Assembly (NCBI RefSeq): GCF_900109825.1
Contig: NZ_FOBL01000006.1
Location: 25,324-89,323, forward strand
Direction: 5' to 3'
Source of the DNA: Alkalibacterium putridalgicola
GTDB taxonomy: Bacteria; Bacillota; Bacilli; Lactobacillales; Carnobacteriaceae_A
Length of the DNA stretch: 64,000 bases
Position numbers and translations under genes: made by a program. The notes under the pieces are model-generated. The model had not been told where the DNA came from and did no database searches. It saw only the letters and a list, made by a program, of their open reading frames with translations. Position 1 is the first letter of the stretch; every line of letters begins with the position of its first letter. Of this stretch, positions 18,241 through 27,925 are shown one piece after another.

Positions 18241-19419
18241 TTATTCACCTTCCTCTATATCTCCTTCTGCATGAATGATACTGTCTTTAGATACAACTAT
18301 CGGCTCTTCGGCTGTTCCTTCCAGTCTGGCACCCTTCTTGACATAAACGTGCTTATCAAGAATGACATGTTTCAAATGGACATCTTCCTCGATGCAGCAG
18401 TCCTGCATGATGATCGAGTCCTCGACATTCGCGCCTTCGGCAATCGACACTTTACGGAAGATCATCGAATTTTTAACGCTGCCGTAGATCTCACAGTCAT
18501 TGGCAAACTGTGCATTATTGATTTCCGACTGTTTTCCGTAATAAGTCGGTGCTGAATTTTTAGGCTTGGTAAGTACCGGATTGGCCCGATAGAACAAAGC
18601 ATTGAAGTTGTCTTCATTCAGCATATCCATATTTGCCTGGTAGTAGCTTCTGATGTCTTCGATAACTTTCAGATAACCTGTATACTCGAAACCGTATATC
18701 TCGTCATCGGCCTCTCTGCTGAATTTGATCAAATTGTCTGTCGTGATATCCACATGCTGATTCTTGGCTTCAAACAGATAGGTCAAGAACTTGTCTTTGC
18801 TCATGATCATCATTTCCATGTTTATAAGAAGGTCTGCGTCCTGGTCAGATATTTCTGTCACTGGACGTGAGCCTTCGACACAGTCATCGTCATTTTTACT
18901 CATGATGAGCGACGAATAGATCGAATCTTCCCGAACTTCACTGCGCTTGATTTTCTTATAAATCACGGTTACGTCGCTTTTTTTCTTTTCGTGGAACTGA
19001 AGAAGCGAATCCAGACGAATGTTTGAAAGCATACTTGACCCCATGAGGATCACATACTCTGCATTCGAACGAGAGACATAGTGGTAGTGGTCTTCGTAAT
19101 AATTACCGATATAACCATCATTATCCTCAAGTTCTGCTTTCAGATTGATATGAGAATGCGTGAACACACCGCCTCCGACAGAGGATTCAAGCCCCCAAGT
19201 CGCTCCAGATCTGATATGGTCGTACAGAGAGTGTCCCGAACCTCCTATGAAAAGGGCGGCTGAAGAAGCTTCTATGCTCGACAGACTGGAAAAGGGGAAA
19301 TCGATCAGACGGTAGCGGCAGCCGAACGGCAAAGATGCCAGCGGTCTTCTCTTAGTCAGCGGCATGAGTTTCTCACTATTTTCCACTAGATTTAATATTG
19401 GCGCGATTTTAGTTCTCAT
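18241..19419 (-). CDS. glgD: Glucose-1-phosphate adenylyltransferase-like regulatory subunit GlgD
   Basis: A GlgC paralogue of about 392 residues found in Firmicutes. It forms heterotetramers with GlgC and raises its activity but is usually inactive alone. The substrate-binding GGxGxRL motif of GlgC is missing at the N-terminus (here [21 protein letters not shown]), as expected for GlgD, and a left-handed beta-helix is at the C-terminus. The start at 19419 is preceded by GGGAGG and overlaps glgC by 11 bases. Confidence 0.94.
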   Translation of the reverse strand: MRTKIAPILNLVENSEKLMPLTKRRPLASLPFGCRYRLIDFPFSSLSSIEASSAALFIGGSGHSLYDHIRSGATWGLESSVGGGVFTHSHINLKAELEDNDGYIGNYYEDHYHYVSRSNAEYVILMGSSMLSNIRLDSLLQFHEKKKSDVTVIYKKIKRSEVREDSIYSSLIMSKNDDDCVEGSRPVTEISDQDADLLINMEMMIMSKDKFLTYLFEAKNQHVDITTDNLIKFSREADDEIYGFEYTGYLKVIEDIRSYYQANMDMLNEDNFNALFYRANPVLTKPKNSAPTYYGKQSEINNAQFANDCEIYGSVKNSMIFRKVSIAEGANVEDSIIMQDCCIEEDVHLKHVILDKHVYVKKGARLEGTAEEPIVVSKDSIIHAEGDIEEGE

Positions 19420-20554
19420 CTGAATAGCCTCCCACTTCTTCATCATAGCCCACAACTTCAATATTATCATCCGTTCCGATTATTTCAGTGCCATCATGGA
19501 TATGCGCACCTTCGCCGATGATCGCTTTTTCGATTTTGACATTCTTGCCGATCACTGCATTCGGCATAACGAATGAATCTTTGACAAGTGAGTTTTCACC
19601 AAGCTTTACGCTGTGAGAAAGGATGGAATGTTCCACTTCTCCTGCGATATAACAGCCGTCAGTGATCATCGAATCGGTCGCTTTTGCCCTTTCTGTCAGA
19701 AACTGCGGCGTTGTATTGGGATTGTTGGAATAGACACGCCAGCTTCTATCTCTGATGTCAAGTTCGTGTTTTGGATCAAGGAACTCCATATTGGCGCTCC
19801 ATAAACTTTCAATGGTTCCAACGTCTTTCCAGTATCCTTCGAAGGAATAAGCATAGATCGCTTCGTTGTTTCTTAAGTAAGCCGGTATCACATGATGACC
19901 GAAGTCTGTGAGCTGTCTGTTTTTAGCCTGATTATCAACGAGATATTTCTTAAGAACCGGCCAGTCAAATATATAGATCCCCATGGACGCCAAGTTCGAT
20001 TTAGGATTCTCAGGTTTTTCCTGGAATTCGATGATACGATCCGTCTTATCTGTATTCATAACGCCGAACCGTGAAGCATCTTCCCAGGGAACAGGCATGA
20101 CTCCTACTGTCAGTGTAGCCTCCTGTTCTTTATGATAGTCCAGCATTTTCTGGTAATCCATTTTGTAAATATGATCGCCTGAAAGAATGACCACATACTC
20201 CGGATCTTTCCTGTCGATAAAGTCAATATTCTGGTATACCGCGTGAGCCGTTCCTTTAAAGAACTTCTCACCTTCCATACTTGAGTAAGGCTGCAGAATC
20301 GTCGCTTCTCCGTTATGTCGGTTAAGCCCCCAGCTTGCCCCGTTGCCTACGTGATTGTTCAAGATCAGCGGCTGGTACTGCGTAACGACCCCTACATTGT
20401 CGATTCCAGAATTTGCACAATTTGAAAGTGCAAAGTCGATAATGCGATAGTTCCCCCCAAAAGGAACAGCAGGTTTAGCGATCTGCTTTGTCAATTTTCC
20501 TAATCGCGACCCCTGTCCTCCGGCTAATATCATTGCGACTGTTTCAGTTTTCAT
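19409..20554 (-). CDS. glgC: Glucose-1-phosphate adenylyltransferase
   Basis: Makes ADP-glucose from ATP and glucose-1-phosphate, the committed step of glycogen synthesis. The nucleotide-binding motif [14 protein letters not shown] is at residues 9-22; the GDHIYKMDY motif lies around residue 125, and a C-terminal beta-helix domain for allosteric control follows. 381 residues, normal length. It lies 51 bases after glgB and overlaps glgD, so all four synthesis genes form one operon. Confidence 0.96.
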   Translation of the reverse strand: MKTETVAMILAGGQGSRLGKLTKQIAKPAVPFGGNYRIIDFALSNCANSGIDNVGVVTQYQPLILNNHVGNGASWGLNRHNGEATILQPYSSMEGEKFFKGTAHAVYQNIDFIDRKDPEYVVILSGDHIYKMDYQKMLDYHKEQEATLTVGVMPVPWEDASRFGVMNTDKTDRIIEFQEKPENPKSNLASMGIYIFDWPVLKKYLVDNQAKNRQLTDFGHHVIPAYLRNNEAIYAYSFEGYWKDVGTIESLWSANMEFLDPKHELDIRDRSWRVYSNNPNTTPQFLTERAKATDSMITDGCYIAGEVEHSILSHSVKLGENSLVKDSFVMPNAVIGKNVKIEKAIIGEGAHIHDGTEIIGTDDNIEVVGYDEEVGGYSDEN

Positions 20555-20605
20555 TCTATTTCGGAAGTGTCAAATGACCTTCCTTCCCTCCTTTAACTGA
20601 ATTTT

Positions 20606-22519
20606 TTATTTTTTCGGCACACCGTAAACACGTTTCGGTTTCAGGACCACGACGCTGAGCGCCGGCAGTACGACTTCAAGTGCATAGTCTTTGTTATGAA
20701 CGGTTTCTTCAGTCGTTTTAAAAACGCCTTGAGACGTCGTCCAAGTCCCTCCAAGTGATTCCCATTCCGTATTCCAGACCTCTTCGTACTGTCCCTTGAA
20801 AGGTACGCCGACTTTAACGCTCTGTCTTTCTACAGGAACAAAGTTGCATAGGACAATAAGGAAATCTCTTGGCTTCTTGCCTTTACGCATAAAGAACAGC
20901 ATCGTCTCATCAGCATTGTCTGCATCAAGGATCTCTGTACCGTCAGGCTGATGATCCACTTCCCAAAGCGCGCGATGCTCTTTGTAAAAGGCATTGAGCT
21001 GTTCTGTGAACGCTAAATGCTTCCTGTTCATAGGGTCTTCCAGACTGTTCCACTCAAGACCTTCTTGAAAGCGCCACTCGAGGAACTGTCCGAATTCAGC
21101 TCCCATGAACTGAAGTTTCTTGCCGGGATGCATCATACGGTAAGATTCGATCGTTCTCAGTCCTGCAAACTGATTGTAGCGGTCCCCGAACATTTTGTGC
21201 ATCATCGATTTCTTGCCGTGAACCACTTCATCGTGCGAAAACGGCAGGACATAATTTTCGTTGAATGTATACATAAATGAAAAAGTGATCAGATTGAAAT
21301 GATCTTTCCTGAACAAGGGATCCATTTCAAAGAAGCGAAGCGTATCATTCATCCATCCCATGTTCCACTTGTAGTTGAAGCCCAGTCCGCCTTCATGTAC
21401 GGGATGGGTCACCTTTGGCCAGGCTGTACTTTCTTCGGCCATCATCAGAACATCCGGATGTCTTTCAAATATTTTTTTGTTTAAGGTCTGAATGAACGCG
21501 ACCCCTGCCTTATTGACATTCGTGCCTTCATCGTTCGGTTTCCAAGGTCCCAGGTCATAGTCCAGGTATAGCATATTGCTGACCGCGTCGACGCGCAACC
21601 CATCCAGATGGAACTGTTCCAGCCAGAATAAGGCATTCGATATCAAATAACTGCGCACCTGACTTTTACCTAAATCAAAATTCAGTGTTCCCCATCGGTT
21701 GTTGTTCGCCTGGTTCGGGTCACTATACTCAAACTGAGGCGTCCCATCAAAATAAGCCAGTCCATAATCATTTCTATTAAAATGACCCGGTACCCAGTCC
21801 ATTATGACACCGATGTTTTCCTGGTGAGCCGTCTCCACAAAATCCTGTAACTCTTCGATCGTACCGTACTTGGACGATAGTCCGAAAAACCCTGTGGCCT
21901 GATAACCCCAGCTTGCATCGAGTGGGTGTTCCATCAATGGCATAAACTCAATATGTGTATATCCCAGTTTTTTTACATAAGGGATCAATTCCTGTTTCAA
22001 TTCTTCGATCGTATACCATGAACCATCTTTATGGTGTTTCCATGAACTCAAATGAACTTCATATATATTCAAAGGACGGTTGTAGATTTCCAGTCTTCTG
22101 CGATTAGCCATCCATAAGCCGTCTTTCCACTGTTTGGCTGGCAAATCTCTAACCACAGATGCGTCATTAGGTCTGACCTCAAACTCATAGGCATACGGAT
22201 CTATCTTATAGGCGACGGTTCCATCTGCCTGGATGACTTTGTATTTATAGCATTGACCCTTTTCAGGTCTTGAATCCTTAAGTCTGAACATGCCAGTTTC
22301 TTCGACTTTCTGCATCTCATCTAATTCAGACCAGTGATTAAAGTCTCCCACGAGATACACTGCCTGTGCATTCGGTGCCCAGACGGTAAAAACATAGCCA
22401 TCCTCCACTTTTTTACACCCCATAGTGGTATAGCTGTCAAACTGTGTCCCCTCATTAAATAGATAATAAGATGCCAGATCATTATTATCGTACTCTAATG
22501 TTTCTTTTTCCTCACTCAT
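20606..22519 (-). CDS. glgB: 1,4-alpha-glucan branching enzyme
   Basis: GH13 enzyme that introduces alpha-1,6 branches in glycogen. An N-terminal CBM48 domain (about 35-115) precedes the barrel; the nucleophile is Asp311 in GLRVDAVSNML, the general acid Glu362 in MMAEES, and the third acid lies in FSHDEVVHGK. 637 residues from the ATG at 22519, which has AAAGGGGG upstream; the longer frame from 22609 lacks a ribosome site. It is the first gene of glgBCDAP. Confidence 0.96.
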   Translation of the reverse strand: MSEEKETLEYDNNDLASYYLFNEGTQFDSYTTMGCKKVEDGYVFTVWAPNAQAVYLVGDFNHWSELDEMQKVEETGMFRLKDSRPEKGQCYKYKVIQADGTVAYKIDPYAYEFEVRPNDASVVRDLPAKQWKDGLWMANRRRLEIYNRPLNIYEVHLSSWKHHKDGSWYTIEELKQELIPYVKKLGYTHIEFMPLMEHPLDASWGYQATGFFGLSSKYGTIEELQDFVETAHQENIGVIMDWVPGHFNRNDYGLAYFDGTPQFEYSDPNQANNNRWGTLNFDLGKSQVRSYLISNALFWLEQFHLDGLRVDAVSNMLYLDYDLGPWKPNDEGTNVNKAGVAFIQTLNKKIFERHPDVLMMAEESTAWPKVTHPVHEGGLGFNYKWNMGWMNDTLRFFEMDPLFRKDHFNLITFSFMYTFNENYVLPFSHDEVVHGKKSMMHKMFGDRYNQFAGLRTIESYRMMHPGKKLQFMGAEFGQFLEWRFQEGLEWNSLEDPMNRKHLAFTEQLNAFYKEHRALWEVDHQPDGTEILDADNADETMLFFMRKGKKPRDFLIVLCNFVPVERQSVKVGVPFKGQYEEVWNTEWESLGGTWTTSQGVFKTTEETVHNKDYALEVVLPALSVVVLKPKRVYGVPKK

Positions 22520-22613
22520 TAATATCCCCCTTTGTGAAAAGTATCCCCCTAAACCGTGTAAAAGAAAGGCTTTGACGATTCCTATTATATTACCATTGTA
22601 ACGTAACACCTAT

Positions 22614-22640
22614 ACTATACCAAACTTTTAATCTTGTGAA
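22614..22640 (-). promoter_or_regulatory. Possible promoter of the glycogen operon
   Basis: Minus-strand TATAGT (22614-22619) with TTCACA 15 bases upstream (22635-22640). The spacer is short and the -35 weak, so the assignment is tentative. It is the best -10 box in the region ahead of glgB. Confidence 0.35.
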
Positions 22641-22690
22641 TAGTTATCAATCGAAAGATTTTAACGAATCTTTAATCGGCCTTCCGACCG

Positions 22691-22719
22691 ATGACAACCC
22701 TTTCTTAAAATGGTATGAT
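22691..22719 (+). promoter_or_regulatory. Promoter of the nfeD-floA operon
   Basis: ATGACA at 22691-22696, 17-bp spacer, TATGAT at 22714-22719, about 49 bases ahead of the NfeD start. A small AAAGATT-N6-AATCTTT dyad lies just upstream of it near 22654-22673. Confidence 0.65.
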
Positions 22720-22767
22720 GACGTTGTAAGATAGTTAGCGAAAATGAAGGAAGGAGGATTCAAACTA

Positions 22768-23370
22768 ATGGAAGGATTACTACTAGGTTTAGGGTTTATA
22801 GGAGTCGCTGTCGCCATCCTCACGCCATTCTTCAAAAGCGGTGCCGGCCTCGCACTTATAAGCATTTCTGCTTATTTTTACTTTATCGGAACCGAGACAT
22901 GGCTGCCGCTCGTGCTGTTTACAGCAGGACTTCTGCTCATTGTCTTTGAGATTTTCGTGCCGGAATTCGGCGCAGCTGGTATCATCGGGATCATACTTCT
23001 GATCTCAGGCCTCTATTTGACCATTGGAGATTTGGGTCAGACGATAAGGGATTTGAGTTTATCCGTAGTCATAACCGCCGGAGTCATCATCTATCTCATT
23101 AAAAATGGTTACTCATTGTCGAACGTCAATAAACTTGTGCTGCAGACCAACATGCAAAGTTCAAATAATAACAATGCAGCCGAAAAAGCAAAGGTTCATG
23201 TTGAAGACGAAGGTGTTGCTGTAACGCCGCTCCGCCCGTCTGGTAAAGTAACTTTTGGTGACGACCCCACTCTATATGATGTATTAAGCACTGAGGGACA
23301 CATATCAAAAGGAACAGCAGTAATCGTAGATAAAGTCAAAGGAACAAAGATAACCGTCAGAAAAAAATAG
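22768..23370 (+). CDS. NfeD-like membrane protein
   Basis: About 200 residues: four membrane helices in the first 120 residues, then an OB-fold domain at the C-terminus (residues 140-200, with the glycine- and valine-rich GKVTFGD and KGTAVIVDKVKGTKI strands). NfeD proteins accompany flotillins or stomatins and probably help organise membrane microdomains. The ATG at 22768 follows AAGGAGG; an earlier in-frame ATG at 22744 lies upstream of that site. It lies 15 bases before floA. Confidence 0.87.
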   Translation: MEGLLLGLGFIGVAVAILTPFFKSGAGLALISISAYFYFIGTETWLPLVLFTAGLLLIVFEIFVPEFGAAGIIGIILLISGLYLTIGDLGQTIRDLSLSVVITAGVIIYLIKNGYSLSNVNKLVLQTNMQSSNNNNAAEKAKVHVEDEGVAVTPLRPSGKVTFGDDPTLYDVLSTEGHISKGTAVIVDKVKGTKITVRKK

Positions 23371-23385
23371 ATAGGAGAAATGACT

Positions 23386-24375
23386 ATGGATTTATTAGGT
23401 AACGGGTACATTGGTATCATCATAACCGCAGTAATCATATTAGTGCTGATCAGTATTTTCCTTCGTTTTGTCCCAGTCGGCTTATGGGTCACTGCGTACT
23501 TCTCAGGAGTAAAAGTAGGAATCGGCACTTTGGTCGGGATGAGGCTTCGTCAAGTCAGCCCTCATTCGATCATTCGCCCTCTGATCAAAGCCACTAAAGC
23601 AGGGCTTAATTTGTCAACAGACGAACTGGAAGCTCATTATCTGGCCGGAGGGAATGTCAACGCAGTGATCGATGCTTTGATTGCTTCTCACCGAGCTGAA
23701 ATCGATCTGGAATTCGAAAAAGCCGCTGCGATCGACTTAGCAGGACGTAACGTTTTTGAAGCTGTTCAAGTCTCAGTCAATCCAAAAGTCATCGTGACTC
23801 CGGATATCGCTGCAGTAGCTAAAGACGGGATCGAAATCATTGCAAAAGCTAAAGTCACCGTACGCGCAAACATCGAACGCTTGGTCGGTGGTGCGGGTGA
23901 AGACACGATCATCGCCCGTGTGGGTGAAGGTGTCGTTACGACCGTTGGTTCCGCCGAAAAGCACTCTGATGTATTGGAAAATCCGGATATGATCTCACAG
24001 ACAGTCTTGGGCAAAGGCCTGGATGCCGGTACAGCTTTCGAGATCCTGTCCATTGATATCGCAGATGTGGACGTCGGTCGAAATATCGGTGCAAAACTTC
24101 AGACCGAACAGGCAGAAGCTGACAAGAATATCGCGCAGGCTAAAGCTGAAGAACGCCGCTCGATGGCTATCGCACAAGAACAGGAAATGCGTGCAGAAAC
24201 TCAGAAAATGCGTGCCAAAGTGGTTGAAGCAGAAGCTGAAGTCCCTCTTGCAATGTCTGAAGCCTTGCGCAGCGGAAATCTTGGTGTGATGGATTACTAT
24301 AAAATGAAAAATGTGAATGCTGATACTGAAATGAGAACAGCTATATCCGGACAGTCATCTGAAGAAGAAGAGTGA
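23386..24375 (+). CDS. floA: Flotillin-like protein FloA
   Basis: About 329 residues: a membrane hairpin at the N-terminus (residues 8-40), then a PHB/SPFH-like domain and a helical EA-rich flotillin region (about 235-300, many Ala-Glu repeats). The sequence is of the YqfA/FloA type, which forms membrane rafts with NfeD. AGGAGA precedes; the ATG at 23386 is better spaced than the one at 23380. Operon with the NfeD gene and the following small gene. Confidence 0.93.
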   Translation: MDLLGNGYIGIIITAVIILVLISIFLRFVPVGLWVTAYFSGVKVGIGTLVGMRLRQVSPHSIIRPLIKATKAGLNLSTDELEAHYLAGGNVNAVIDALIASHRAEIDLEFEKAAAIDLAGRNVFEAVQVSVNPKVIVTPDIAAVAKDGIEIIAKAKVTVRANIERLVGGAGEDTIIARVGEGVVTTVGSAEKHSDVLENPDMISQTVLGKGLDAGTAFEILSIDIADVDVGRNIGAKLQTEQAEADKNIAQAKAEERRSMAIAQEQEMRAETQKMRAKVVEAEAEVPLAMSEALRSGNLGVMDYYKMKNVNADTEMRTAISGQSSEEEE

Positions 24376-24380
24376 TCGAT

Positions 24381-24794
24381 ATGCCTTTCGTATTTGCATG
24401 GATCATCCAGCTGCTCATCTTTTTCGCTATCGTTTCATCAGTCGCTGGTTTCTTCACTAGGCTCACTAAAAATGCTTCGAATCAGAAGCGCACTGATTAT
24501 CAAGGTGAAGTAAAAGCGCCTATTGATTCGGCTGAACCCCCCCGACGAAATGAAAAAAGGACGAAGCAAAAAAGCAATCGTCCAGTTCGGGAAGAAAAAT
24601 ACACACGAACACCAAGAGCCAGAGACACGGTACGAGAGACCCATAAACCTATGATCAAAGACGTCGTGACTATAAAAGACCCTTACCGAACGAAAGAGAA
24701 GAAAGTATCCACCTCTTTCAATCGAGACAGGCTTAAGGAAGCGATCGTCTATAAAGAAATATTAGACAAACCCGTATCGATGCGTGACGATTAA
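24381..24794 (+). CDS. Small membrane-anchored basic protein of unknown function, in the floA operon
   Basis: I do not recognise a family. The 137-residue product has one N-terminal membrane helix (about residues 2-23) and then a highly charged, Lys/Arg-rich, probably disordered tail ending in a short helical part (RLKEAIVYKEILDKP). The ATG at 24381 lies 5 bases after the floA stop, so it is translated as the third gene of nfeD-floA. In Bacillus a small gene (yqfB) holds the same place but is shorter. A role with FloA is only inferred from position. Confidence 0.7.
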   Translation: MPFVFAWIIQLLIFFAIVSSVAGFFTRLTKNASNQKRTDYQGEVKAPIDSAEPPRRNEKRTKQKSNRPVREEKYTRTPRARDTVRETHKPMIKDVVTIKDPYRTKEKKVSTSFNRDRLKEAIVYKEILDKPVSMRDD

Positions 24795-24806
24795 GCAAAA
24801 CAAATA

Positions 24807-24859
24807 AAAGCTTCAAACAGAAAAGACATTTTTCAGTCTTTTCTCGTTTGAAGCTTTTT
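24807..24859. terminator. Bidirectional terminator after the floA operon
   Basis: AAAAGCTTCAAAC and GTTTGAAGCTTTT pair, with an inner GAAAAGAC/GTCTTTTC stem; both sides carry T-runs. It serves the converging aromatic acid exporter gene too. Confidence 0.88.
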
Positions 24860-25818
24860 TATTCATCTGAATGAGCGATAAAAAAATCTCTCTTGATTTC
24901 AATAAAACGTTCGATGTCTCTAAGTATTTGAAAAAGGATTGCCCGACTTTCAAATTCTTCTCGCGTTTCAGGCAGTTTTGACTGTCTGAAATGACGATAA
25001 AGCACTGAGATGCGTTCCAGCAGAGACAGTCCCGTGTTCTTTTCGTGCAGCTGCTTGGAGATCTCGTCGAAAAGTTCAGCCAGCGCGGTATTCTGATCCG
25101 TTTCAAGCCGGACGGCTGTTATATTCTCGATCATAACTTTCAATAGGTCCAGCTGTCTCTCCCTCATCTGAACGTATTTGATATAGTAATCACTATTGTT
25201 AACCAGCTGATTTTCAAAATCCATCAAAGCGATCGTTTCTGTTTCGTCAATAAGACTCGCTAGACTACGCGCTTTATTATTGAGAGCACGATGGGCGGCT
25301 TCGCCCAGGAGATAACTGTAGAACAGACTTAAGAACTGACGCAGTTCCTCCTCGATCAGTTCGACCTTCTGATTCAAATCTTCTTCGTAAGAAGGCATCC
25401 ACAAATTGAAAAGGATCGCAACAGCTGCTCCGATACCCATCAGAAGCAATCCGTTTATCTGCCAGTAGACAGCGATACTTCCTGCCGTAACGAAATGCGT
25501 GACTAAAACGGAACAAGGTGCGATTCCCGACTGCAGATTGTACCTGTATGCAACGGGGACATAGAATAACAAATAGAGGCTGAATGTCAGCACAGAGAAG
25601 CCAAACAGATAAAAAATAACAGAGGCAATAAAAAAAGCGACTAAAGTTGACGCCAGTCGTTGGAATGCCGTAGTGATCGATTCTTTTTTTGTGTCCAGAA
25701 CACTAAGTATCGCAATGATCCCTGCTGCCAGCGGATACTCTAGACTGAGCAGTTGAGCGATCACTATCGATATCAGCGTAGCGAGGACTATTTTTATCGT
25801 TTTGAGCTTAATGGTCAT
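24859..25818 (-). CDS. Aromatic acid exporter family protein (ArAE_1/FUSC-like)
   Basis: 319 residues with about six membrane segments within the first 140 residues (including YPLAAGIIAILSVLDTKKES, the typical conserved helix-loop) and a helical cytoplasmic C-terminal domain (about 150-310). This is the pattern of the ArAE_1 plus ArAE_1_C family, named after fusaric acid and p-hydroxybenzoate exporters; the substrate in Firmicutes is not known. GGGAGG precedes the start. It is the last of three genes with the UbiB-like kinase and the phasin-like protein. Confidence 0.82.
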   Translation of the reverse strand: MTIKLKTIKIVLATLISIVIAQLLSLEYPLAAGIIAILSVLDTKKESITTAFQRLASTLVAFFIASVIFYLFGFSVLTFSLYLLFYVPVAYRYNLQSGIAPCSVLVTHFVTAGSIAVYWQINGLLLMGIGAAVAILFNLWMPSYEEDLNQKVELIEEELRQFLSLFYSYLLGEAAHRALNNKARSLASLIDETETIALMDFENQLVNNSDYYIKYVQMRERQLDLLKVMIENITAVRLETDQNTALAELFDEISKQLHEKNTGLSLLERISVLYRHFRQSKLPETREEFESRAILFQILRDIERFIEIKRDFFIAHSDE

Positions 25819-25874
25819 CCAGTTCGTCCTCCCTCAGCAGTTCAGATCACGCTTATGATTCGGCGTGACCTGGG

Positions 25875-27470
25875 TCATAACGTTCCCGATTTGATGATCG
25901 ATATCAACAGCCAAAGTCCCATAATGCCCGCACCGATAAAGATGATGATAGCAAAAATCGACACGCCGGCTGCTTCTGCCATTACGAAAATTATAGCTGA
26001 AGCAAGTATCAAAGCTGCGATAATGACCGCAAAGACCAAACGGTTGACCATTTTATTGACCTCACGCCATTTCTCTTCAAAATGCACAAGGTCGATATGC
26101 ACCATCAGCCGCCCATTATTTACTGTATCCAGAGCCCGTTTCAGTGCAGACGGAAACTTAAGCGAGTCCGCCGCCAGCTTATAGGCCCCCATTTTCACTT
26201 TTGAAGCAGAGAAGGCTTCAAATATTTCAATATCGTCACTCGTTTTGATATAGTCTGATGCGATCTCCATTATATTGATATCAGGGTGAAGATCCGTAAC
26301 GACACCCTCTACGATAGTCAAAGTCTTCGCCAGCAGAATAAAGTCATTGGGCATGACCATTTTATATTTACGTGTGACATGAAGGACATCTGAGAAGAAT
26401 GTACTCAAGTTGATCTGACCAAAACTTTTTGAAATATACGTTTGATAGAAATCATCCAGATCTTCTGAAAATTCGAACCGGTCAACCTTTTCTTTTGTAA
26501 TCGCCATCTGTAAGAGCAGGTTCATCAGCTGATCGATATCTTCGAACACGATTGCCCGCATCATTTTGATCAAGTCTTTTTTCACTGCTTCCGACAGCTC
26601 GCCGACGATACCAAAGTCAATGAAAACAATTTTGTTATTGCTTAAGATGATGTTGCCGGGATGCGGATCACCATGGAAGTAACCGTCTTTAAATACCTGT
26701 GACAGGATCGAAAAGACAAGTTTTTCAGCAATGTCTTTTTTGACATAGCCCTCTTCTCTGATCTGCTGAAGATTCAGGCTCCTGATCCCGCTGACGTAAT
26801 CCTCGACCAGGACACGCTTGGATGTATAAGGGAGATACGGTGTGGGCACGGTCACTGCATCGTTGTCTTTATTCAAATGCTTGAATTTTATCAGTGCCTG
26901 ACCCTCATTTCTGAAATCAAGCTCTCTCCGGGTCGTTTCTTCGATTTCCTTGAATGCCGCTTCCACATCGACCAGCATTTCTTTCACTGTCTCCGGCGCC
27001 ATAGATACGATACGAGAGAACAGTTTGATATCCCTTAAAAGATTTTCTTCGATTTCAGGACGCTGTACTTTTACAACGACTTCTTCGCCCGTTACAAATC
27101 TTGCCCGGTGTACCTGCGCAACGGATGCGCTGGCGATCGGCTTTTCATCGACCCACTCGAACACATCATCGAGCGACTCTTTGAATTCCTCGCGAAATAT
27201 TCGCTTGATATCCGAGTAAGGAAACGGCGGTGCGTCATCTCTCAGCTTGGACATTTCGTTTATGTAACTTGGAGGCAGCAGATCCTGTCGTGTCGATATG
27301 ATTTGACCGATCTTAATAAAACTCGGTCCCAGCTCCTCAAAAGCCAAACGGAGGTTTCTAGCATCCTGTTCCTTATGCTTGGTCCTCAGTCGGGTCCGGT
27401 AGATATGCCCGAAGCCATACGATGCCAGAACACTGGCAATTTCTCTTAAACGTTCGCGGTTGCTCTTCAA
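25875..27470 (-). CDS. UbiB/ABC1-family atypical kinase-like protein
   Basis: 531 residues. Family marks are the KxGQ motif (KIGQIISTR), the Ala-rich nucleotide loop ASASVAQVHRA, the VVVKVQRP lysine, the catalytic-like FHGDPHPGNI and the IDFGIVGEL metal site, with two membrane helices at the C-terminus (about 460-525). UbiB proteins act as ATPases in isoprenoid lipid and quinone handling; Lactobacillales that lack quinones still have them and the role there is open. Start is TTG after AAAGGAGG. Operon with its two neighbours. Confidence 0.88.
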   Translation of the reverse strand: MKSNRERLREIASVLASYGFGHIYRTRLRTKHKEQDARNLRLAFEELGPSFIKIGQIISTRQDLLPPSYINEMSKLRDDAPPFPYSDIKRIFREEFKESLDDVFEWVDEKPIASASVAQVHRARFVTGEEVVVKVQRPEIEENLLRDIKLFSRIVSMAPETVKEMLVDVEAAFKEIEETTRRELDFRNEGQALIKFKHLNKDNDAVTVPTPYLPYTSKRVLVEDYVSGIRSLNLQQIREEGYVKKDIAEKLVFSILSQVFKDGYFHGDPHPGNIILSNNKIVFIDFGIVGELSEAVKKDLIKMMRAIVFEDIDQLMNLLLQMAITKEKVDRFEFSEDLDDFYQTYISKSFGQINLSTFFSDVLHVTRKYKMVMPNDFILLAKTLTIVEGVVTDLHPDINIMEIASDYIKTSDDIEIFEAFSASKVKMGAYKLAADSLKFPSALKRALDTVNNGRLMVHIDLVHFEEKWREVNKMVNRLVFAVIIAALILASAIIFVMAEAAGVSIFAIIIFIGAGIMGLWLLISIIKSGTL

Positions 27471-27536
27471 GTGTCTGCCTCCTTTCTTTAAGCTGAAAAG
27501 AGGTGCTGACCAAGGAAATGATCAACACCACCCACC

Positions 27537-27839
27537 TTATGCATCAGTAGATTTATTATCCAGCTTTCTTTCCAGTTCTTTAACTTTTTCTTCCAAATCA
27601 TCGATATCCTGTCTCTGTGCCACATTCATTTCAAGCAGTACAGCTTCCAGAGTCTCTTTATCTTCCGAAGTGAGAGTATTGTTTTTCTTCTGCAGCAATT
27701 CTTCTGTCAGCTTTTTACCTTCAGATACGGTCAATTTACCACGACTGACTAACTTATCTACCTGTTCCACTGCTTTTTCGGCTGCAATGGCAGTAGATCC
27801 AACGCCGATCAATAATGCTTTTTTAATATCTTCCAACAT
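27537..27839 (-). CDS. Phasin-superfamily-like small helical protein
   Basis: 100 residues. It begins LEDIKKALLIGVGSTAIAAEKAVEQVDKLV, a helical segment found in phasin-like proteins (PhaF/PhaI family) of Firmicutes, and ends in a coiled coil (about 60-95, heptads in DIDDLEEKVKELERKL). The ATG at 27839 follows AAGGGG. It starts the phasin-like/UbiB/ArAE unit. No PHA synthesis genes are seen here, so granule binding is not implied; the pairing with ubiB recurs in related bacteria from memory, without a proven function. Confidence 0.75.
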   Translation of the reverse strand: MLEDIKKALLIGVGSTAIAAEKAVEQVDKLVSRGKLTVSEGKKLTEELLQKKNNTLTSEDKETLEAVLLEMNVAQRQDIDDLEEKVKELERKLDNKSTDA

Positions 27840-27925
27840 AAAATAACCCCTTTCCATGATTTACATATTCATTATAACATTCATTTATTCTTATGTCAGA
27901 TAATAACTGAGGCGCTCAGGTGAAA

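Noticed and set aside
27537..27839. Polyhydroxyalkanoate granule protein
   Set aside because: No PHA synthase or related genes are seen; only the helical phasin-like character is supported.
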